Source: Brachypodium distachyon
Lineage: Eukaryota > Streptophyta > Magnoliopsida > Poales > Poaceae
NCBI RefSeq assembly: GCF_000005505.3
Contig: NC_016133.3
Span: 9,982,001 to 10,046,000, forward strand
DNA: 64,000 bases
Direction of reading: 5' to 3'
Both the position numbers and the translations under genes were made by a program. The notes under the pieces were generated by a model that made no database searches, was not told where the DNA came from, and saw only the letters and a list, made by a program, of their open reading frames with translations. The number at the start of each line of letters is the position of its first letter. Positions within the stretch are counted from its first letter, which is position 1. Shown here one piece after another: positions 58,524 to 64,000 of the stretch.

Positions 58524-59190
58524 TTAGGTATAGAACGGACGAAGCAAAGCTACATTCCATGGCCTCTTGGTCTCCTCGCCTGAGCGGTCCATCCTGTTCA
58601 CCTTGGGAGCTTGTGCATCTATTAGATAGTAGGAATCATTGTGGAGCGCTTTGCTCACAATGAAGGGTTTTCCACGGAGGTGATAGTTTGTGCATGCCGG
58701 CTGTGCGCTGCACAAGTCAGAGGAAGAGATTTCCTTCCCGGAATACTCGCGGGCTGACCTTTCGGCTGTGATAACGCCTTAGGTGCTGTTGATAGATCGC
58801 CGACTGAGATAGAACCAATTCCCGCGCTTCTTCGAGCAGGTCGACATCATTTTCTCGGGCCTCTTTCTCCTCGGCCTCCGTATACATGGTTACTCGTGGA
58901 GAGTCATGTTCAATGTCAGCTGGTAGGACAGCTTCCGCCCCATACACGAGGAAGAATGACGTGTAGCCTGTAGAGCGATTAGGAGTCGTCCTGAGACTCC
59001 ATAGCATAGCCGGGATTTCATCCAACCAGCATCCTGGAGTATGCTCCAATGGTTCGATTAGCCGAGGTTTTATGCCGGCCAAGACCATGCCGTTTGCTCT
59101 TTCAACTTGCCCATTGGATTGAGGATGAGCTACGGACGCGACATCCAGCCGGATTTTCTTCTCCGCACAGAATCTTGCGAAAGGGCCGCA
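58524..59190 (-). pseudogene. Integrase C-terminal part of Tat-type Gypsy element A
   Basis: The minus strand carries the core end GPFARFCAEKKIRLDVASVA, then HPQSNGQVERANGMVLAGIK, the conserved LWSLRTTPNRSTGYTSFFLV YGAEAVLP region, and a tail in a shifted frame (LIDAQAPKVNRMDRSGEETK) to a stop at 58524. At the right it is cut inside the core, just before FARF, at about 59190. The first catalytic residues are therefore missing. This pol is the partner of the antisense ORF and LTR to its left. Confidence 0.85.
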
Positions 59191-59451
59191 GAAGGTACGC
59201 TGTGGTGGGCCGGGGCGAACGGCGTACGCTGACACCGGCGCCATCACAGCGTTCTCGCGACGACCCTCGCCTATGGAGGCGCCCCCTGGAGGGATGCGGC
59301 AGGGACACTATGGCAGTGCACCCGTCAGTGCTGAGCGCGGATGGCATGCACCACCATAGTGTCTCCGTGGCAACCCTAGCTCCTTGTGGAGATACCCCTT
59401 GGAAGGATGCGACAGGAGCACTGTGGCAGTGTTTCCCGTGGCCTTAGAGCT
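59191..59451. repeat. 260-bp junction sequence between two Gypsy fragments
   Basis: Matches neither integrase. It contains two diverged units about 110 bp apart: GGATGCGGCAGGGACACTAT near 59294 and GGATGCGACAGGAGCACTGT near 59404, each preceded by CCCC(C/T)TGGA(G/A) and followed by GGCAGTG. Origin unknown. Confidence 0.5.
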
Positions 59452-60210
59452 TGTCAAAGGTTCTCGTTTTGAGCCCCCACACCACTTCTGCGTTGGCTCG
59501 CTCCGCCTGCCCGTTACTCCTTGGGTGAGCAATGGACGCGAAGTGCAACTTGGTGCCCCTGCCCTCGCAGTAGGCTTGGAACACGCGCTCGTGAATTCGT
59601 GCCGTTGTCGGTGATGATGTTGTTAGGCACACCAAACCGGCACACAATGTTCTTGAAAAACTTGATGGCTGCCTGGGCGGTCACCTTCTGCACTGGTTCC
59701 ACTTCCACCCACTTGGAGAACTTGTCGATGGCCACGAACAAATACTCGTAGCCGCTGACTGCCCTTGGCAGCTTGCCGACGATATCCAGCCCCCAGACCG
59801 CGAACGGCCACGAGGCCGGGATGACATGCAGGGCCTGCGCCGGTTGGTTGCTCTTCTTCGAGTGGAACTGGCACGCTTCGCACGTCTTCACCAGCTACTC
59901 CGCATCGGCTAGTGCCGTGGGCCAGTAAAAGCCGTGCTGAAACGCCTTGCCGGCCAGCGCCCGGGAGGCCACATGGTGGGAGCATGTGCCTCGATGTATC
60001 TCCTCCAACAGCGCGCGCCCTTTGTCTTATGGTACGCAGATGAGCTTAACTCCATTTGCACGCCTGCGGTAGAGGTTTCCATCCACCACAGTGTACATTT
60101 TGGCTTGCCGCGCCACTTGCTCCGCGGCGACATCGTCTTCCGGGAGGCCTCCCCCTTCAAGTAGCGAGCGATTTCCACCGCCCATGGAGGGGTCTCCCTG
60201 CCAACGCATG
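59452..60210 (-). pseudogene. Integrase of element B
   Basis: An H2C2-type zinc finger (HRGTCSHHVASRALAGKAFQ, later CEACQFHSKKSN) leads into the rve core: WPFAVWGLDIVGKLPRA (first Asp), DKFSKWVEVEPV, PNNIITDNGT (second Asp) and HPRSNGQAERANAEV (Glu region). A stop lies before LVKTCEACQ and a frameshift follows DNGT. Truncated at 59452, so the C-terminal part is lost. Confidence 0.85.
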
Positions 60211-60349
60211 CCTCTATGTCAGTGGCATGGACCCCTACCGTCACGGGGTTTCCTTCGGTTGCCGGAGGGGCTTCCCCGGCAACCGGCTTGGGGGCGACTG
60301 AAGGAGCCGCTTGCTTGTGGCAGAACACCCCCGCCGGGGGCTTCTGGCG

Positions 60350-61571
60350 CTTCTGCTGCCACTTTGGACAGCTCGTTAGCCGCGAAGTTGTACTTCCGCT
60401 TGAGGTGCTCGAATCGCAAACCCTTGAACTTGCGTTCTAGCTTGCGGACTTCCTCCATGTACGGTGCCATGTACGGGCAGTCGTAGTCCATGTTAACCTG
60501 GTTGATCACGAGCAGGGAGTCCCCGCGAACAACCAGGCGCTTGATGTCGAGGGCGATTGCCGCCCGCAACCCGGCGAGCAAGCCCTCGTACTCCGCCGTG
60601 TTGTTGGTGGAGTTCGGGAAATCGAGTTGGACAGCGAACCTCAGCTGGTCCCCTGTTGGTGACTCGATGACGACCCCGGTGCCAGCTCCCTGGAGACTGA
60701 ATGCGTCGTCGAAGTAGAGGACCCAGTGGCCTTCGTCCAGCCTGCCGGGCAGGCTGGTCTCTGGCTCCTCCTCTTCCACGCTCATCGACGTCCACTCTGC
60801 GACGAAGTCCGCCAGGGCCGCACTCTTGATGCTCTTGGAGTTGGTGAAGTGCAGATCGAACTCTGACAGCTCCATCCTCCACTCGGCCACCCTTCCGGTG
60901 GCTTCGCGGTTGGTGAGGGCTCGCTCGAGGCAGAACCCGGACACCACCGCGACGCGGTGCGCTTGGAAGTAGTGGCGCAGCTTGCGGGATGCAAGGAGAA
61001 TCCCCAAGAGGAGCTTCTGTACCTGCGGGTACCTCGTACGGGTGTCGCGCAGCACCGTGCTGACGAAGTACACTGGATGCTACACGAGCCGCTTGCGCAG
61101 TGCTGGAGTTGCCGGCTCGGGGGTGGTCCCCGGTTCCGATGCGGTTGCCGGGGGCCGTTCAGCCCCCTGCCCCGCAGCCTCGGTCCCTGGAACATCTTCC
61201 TCCCTCTCAGCAACCAGCCCTGAGCTGACCACCTGGTCAGTCGCTGCTAGGTAGAGTAGCAGCGGCTCGCCCGGCTTGGGGGCGACGAGGACGAGCGGTG
61301 AATTCAAGTACTGTTTCAGATCTTGGAACGCCGCCTTGGCCTCGGGGGTCCACTCTATTGGGCCCTTCTTCTTCATCACTTTGTAGAAAGGCAGGGCGCA
61401 TTCGCCCAACCTTGAGATGGAGTGGCCCAGCGCGGCAACGCAGCCGTTGAGGCGTTGGACATCCTTCACCTTGCGAGGAGCCTCCATCTTCTCGATAGCC
61501 TCTATCTTCTGGGGGTTGGCTTGTATCCCCCTGTGCAAAACCAAGAAATCCAGAAGCTGGCCCGAGTCCAC
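60350..61571 (-). pseudogene. RT-linked RNase H and second RNase H of element B
   Basis: 61571-61083 carries the RT thumb/connection (KIEAIEKMEAPRKVKDVQRL, then NGCVAALGHSISRLGECALP) and the start of RNase H. A single TAG (61080-61082, probably once CAG) interrupts it; it continues [20 protein letters not shown] and [20 protein letters not shown]. The additional RNase H follows: [40 protein letters not shown] and [14 protein letters not shown]. In the first motif the usual DG has become DD. Confidence 0.85.
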
Positions 61572-61594
61572 ACCGAAGGTGCACTTCTCAGGGT

Positions 61595-62092
61595 TCAGCT
61601 TGAGTTTATCCTGCGGAGGTTATCAAACATTTCCCGTAGGTCATCAATCAGCGAGTCCCCACGCTTCGATTTCATGACGATGTCGTCCATGTAGGCCTCC
61701 ACCTTCCGGCCTAGCTGGGGTCCCAAACATTCGTGCAACACGCGCTGGAATGTTGAGCTTGCGTTCTTCAACCCGAAAGGCATGCACATATAACAGTAGC
61801 AGCCAACCGGGGTGATGAACGCTGTTTTCTCCTCGTATTCGACCGCCATCTTAATTTGATGGTAGCCAAAAAAAGCATCTAGAAAGCTCAGCAAGTCACA
61901 ACCAACGGTGAAATCAACTATTTGATCGATACGGGGTACAAGGAAGGGATCCTTGGGACATGCACGGTTTAGATCAGTAAAATCTACACACATGCGAAGC
62001 CTATTCCCGTCTTTAGGCACTACTACAGGGTTAGCTAACCAAGTGGGGTCCAAAACTTCCCTGATAGCCCCGGCAGCCTTGAGCTTGTCCAC
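61595..62092 (-). pseudogene. Reverse transcriptase of element B
   Basis: The RT palm is nearly complete: WLANPVVVPKDGNRLRMCVD, FTDLNRACPKDPFLVPRIDQ, LLSFLDAFFGYHQIKM (motif A Asp), MPFGLKNASSTFQRVL and VEAYMDDIVMKSKRGD (catalytic YMDD). The frame is lost at FDNLRRIN by a 1-bp deletion. Upstream, EVIEHRLAVRPDARPIKQKI in the same frame ends with a TAA just before EVDKLKAAGAI. Confidence 0.9.
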
Positions 62093-62383
62093 CTCTTACT
62101 TGATGAAATCTTTGCGCTTCTGTGCATGCCGCCGAATCTTCTGCTTGATGGGGCGGGCATCCGGACGCACCGCGAGTCGATGCTCAATCACCTCCCTAGG
62201 GACTCCGGGAAGGTCCGACGGCTCCCACGCGAACACGTCGGCATTTTCCCAGAGGAAAGTGATGAGGGCGCTTTCCTATTCGGCAGTAAGGTTTGCACCG
62301 ACGGTGACGGTGCGCTCCTTGTTGCCGGCTTGGAGGGGCAGCTTCTTCACCTTGGTGCCTCCTCCCGGAGCTTCTGGCCCTTG

Positions 62384-63960
62384 CTAGGGCACAAGCTCGG
62401 GCCTGCACTTCCCCCGGCAACCTCTTGCGGGGCAGCACGGGCTTTCTTTGTTGTAGGGCAACAGGGTGTGTGCCACGTCGAACACTATGTGTTCGGTCTT
62501 GAATGCTTCCCGGGACCCGAAGGACACCGGCAGCGTAATGCGCCCCAGGGGGCGCACGATCCCAGGGTTCACCCGCCGGAATGGGTCTGTGGGCTTCAGC
62601 TATTCTACCAGCCATGCGGACAGGAGGTTGAGCCCCGCTCCGTTGTTCACCAGCACCTTGGTCACCGTCATGTTGCTGATGATCGGTGAGACAATGAAGG
62701 GTATTACCCCTGAACCTAGCTGCCGCGCTGGGTGATCATCGGTGCTGAAGGTGATCGGCACGTGCGACCACCTCAGCGGCTGTTGCGGCTCTGCGTCCGG
62801 CAATAGCGCGCTCACGTTGCGGGTGAGGCGCTTCACCGCGGCATGAGATGGGAGAGCATAGACTCCCCCATGGATGCAGGCGACTCCGCGAGGCTCCTGG
62901 AAGCCCGGCTCATCGCCGCCAGTGCAGTCGGACTCACGTTCCTCCTCAGCACGAGCTCTGTCCCGTCCTCGGGGAGGGCGCTCCCTGCCAACGCGGGCCT
63001 GGCCGCGTCCTCCCTGGGCTTCTTCCCTGCCGGTGCCGCCGCCGGCAGGCCTCGGCCCTGCTCTGGGGTCGTTCGGGCAATCTCGGGAGAGATGCCTGAT
63101 GTCCCCACAGTTGAAGCAACCACCGGCGGCGCGGCGCTCCTCGTGGTGCTGTTCGCGCCGCTGCTTGATTCCCTGCAGGATGTGGCAGTCCTGCGTGTCT
63201 TGGGTGGAGTTATTGTGGATGGGGCAGCGGGGCGCGTCGCCCGGCTTGCCACCAGACCCGCCACCCGGCGAGGCCTTCTTTGCAGGCCTCGTGGCGGCAG
63301 CCCCCGACTCCGCAACGAGAACTTGCTTCCCGCTGCGCTTGCGGGAACCCTTCTTCTGCGAACCCTCTCCTGGGCTCGCGGCAGCCTTAGTTGCTAGTTC
63401 AGGCGCTAGGCGCCCTCCCTCGGCCATGGCACACTTGTGCGCCAGGGCGTACAGATCCTGTGTCGTCCGGATCCGATGCGTGCTCAGCTTCTCGCGCATC
63501 TTGGGGTTGCGGACGTTGATGGTGAAGGTGTTGACGATGGCGGCGGCCTCAGCCTCCGGGATGGAGTAGGAGAGACTAGAGAAGCGGTTGACGAAGCTCC
63601 GCAATGTCTCTCCCAGCTTCTGCATGACAGTGTGCAGCTCCGCCATGTTTCCCGAGCACTTGTAGCCGCCCTGGAACGCGCTCAAAACTGCTCGCGCAGG
63701 TCCGCCCAAGTGGCGATGGATCCGGCAGGCAGGTGGAGCAGCCAGGTTCTCGCTGATCCTTTCAGGACCATCGGGAACCAGTTGGCCCTGACCTTGTCGT
63801 CGGCGCCGATGGCATGCATCCCCAACGTGTAGGTCAGGAGGAAATCCTTGCGATTCACGGTCCCGTCGTACGTGCCGAGCGCTGGCGCTCGGAACTTGCG
63901 GGGCCATGTCACCCGCCGCAGCTCGCGCGTGAACACGGTGCAGCCGTCCTCGAGGCCCAT
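62384..63960 (-). pseudogene. gag and protease of element B
   Basis: gag: WPRKFRAPALGTYDGTVNRK, then LKGSARTWLLHLPAGSIATW (a capsid-like retrotransposon gag domain), LHTVMQKLGETLRSFVNRFS and a zinc knuckle CFNCGDIRHLSRDC (CX2CX4HX4C). The protease region follows with VTKVLVNNGAGLNLLSA, where the expected catalytic Asp (VDGGSGLN in relatives) is Asn, and later ITLPVSFGSREAFKTEHIVF. A frameshift near 63690 splits gag. The start codon region is at the window edge, with an ATG near 63960. Confidence 0.85.
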
Positions 63961-64000
63961 AGGAGCATCTTCCTGCTCCTGCGAGTGGGGGCGCTCTACC

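Larger units (their letters stand above)
59452..64000 (-). mobile_element. Tat-type Gypsy element B (gag-PR-RT-RH-IN), truncated
   Basis: Minus strand, entering from beyond 64000. Order: gag (63960-62840), protease, RT (62092-61595), RNase H and a second RNase H (61570-60350), integrase (60210-59452). The second, RVT_3-type RNase H ([20 protein letters not shown] near 60590) is the hallmark of the Tat lineage. Coding is broken by a 1-bp deletion near 61600, in-frame stops (TAG 61080-61082; TAA near 62096) and a frameshift in gag near 63690. The integrase ends abruptly after GLKTRTFDKL at 59452. Confidence 0.9.

Noticed and set aside
62843..63832. Plus-strand frames of up to 231 codons opposite gag
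   Set aside because: Shadows of the minus-strand gag/protease; no independent support.

Overview
The window reads as nuclear DNA of a grass, most likely a cool-season (Pooideae) species close to wheat and barley. The reasons are a solo LTR that starts and ends like the BARE/Angela/WIS Copia family, Stowaway and Tourist MITEs, several Mutator-like elements (MULEs), CACTA elements, two Tat-lineage Gypsy elements, and protein-coding genes with GT-AG introns. The species is an inference; no marker in the window fixes it.

Only three host genes look intact. A bHLH transcription factor of the bHLH121/IVb iron-homeostasis type lies on the + strand (20131-24896, 5 exons, 330 aa). A SEC62 ER-translocation protein lies on the - strand (30473-34966, 5 exons, 365 aa). 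An SKU5-similar (SKS) multicopper-oxidase-like secreted protein lies on the + strand (37435-39312, 3 exons, 559 aa). All exon joins were checked for GT-AG sites and reading phase. The three genes are not obviously linked in function.

Layout. 1-953: AT-rich DNA with two Stowaway MITEs. 963-10197: a 9.2-kb MuDR-like MULE with 9-bp target-site duplications (TSDs), about 200-bp terminal inverted repeats (TIRs), a broken transposase gene (-), a small coiled-coil/TM accessory gene (+), and a BARE/Angela-like solo LTR (TSD GCATT) inside the transposase. 10.7-13.4 kb: two hAT-like non-autonomous elements. 13.9-17.6 kb: MULE-type elements with related termini. 17.7-18.9 kb: decayed Copia pol. 19.2-19.9 kb: nested PIF/Harbinger-type MITEs. 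20.1-24.9 kb: the bHLH gene. 25-30 kb: repeats, including a 216-bp tandem duplication and a minus-oriented LTR-like segment. 30.5-35 kb: SEC62. 37.4-39.3 kb: SKS. 39391-44063: a CACTA element (TSD TTT) that starts 78 bp after the SKS stop codon and carries a 5'-truncated L1-type LINE. 45.0-46.0 kb: Copia RT fragment and a Tourist MITE. 46.3-52.7 kb: long AT-rich, LTR-like non-coding DNA split by a MULE (47701-49415, perfect 9-bp TSD), itself split by a CACTA MITE (48008-48875, TSD TAC). 52.7-59.2 kb: 3' part of a Tat-type Gypsy element (LTR, antisense extra ORF, integrase). 59.45-64 kb: a second Tat-type Gypsy element (gag-PR-RT-RH-IN, minus strand) running off the window end.

The most informative material is structural: nested insertions whose order can be read from TSDs, a LINE deletion patched with a templated 26-bp filler, a MULE with a doubled TIR, a two-element retrotransposon chimera, and an unidentified membrane-protein ORF inside the large MULE. 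I found no convincing new gene system.
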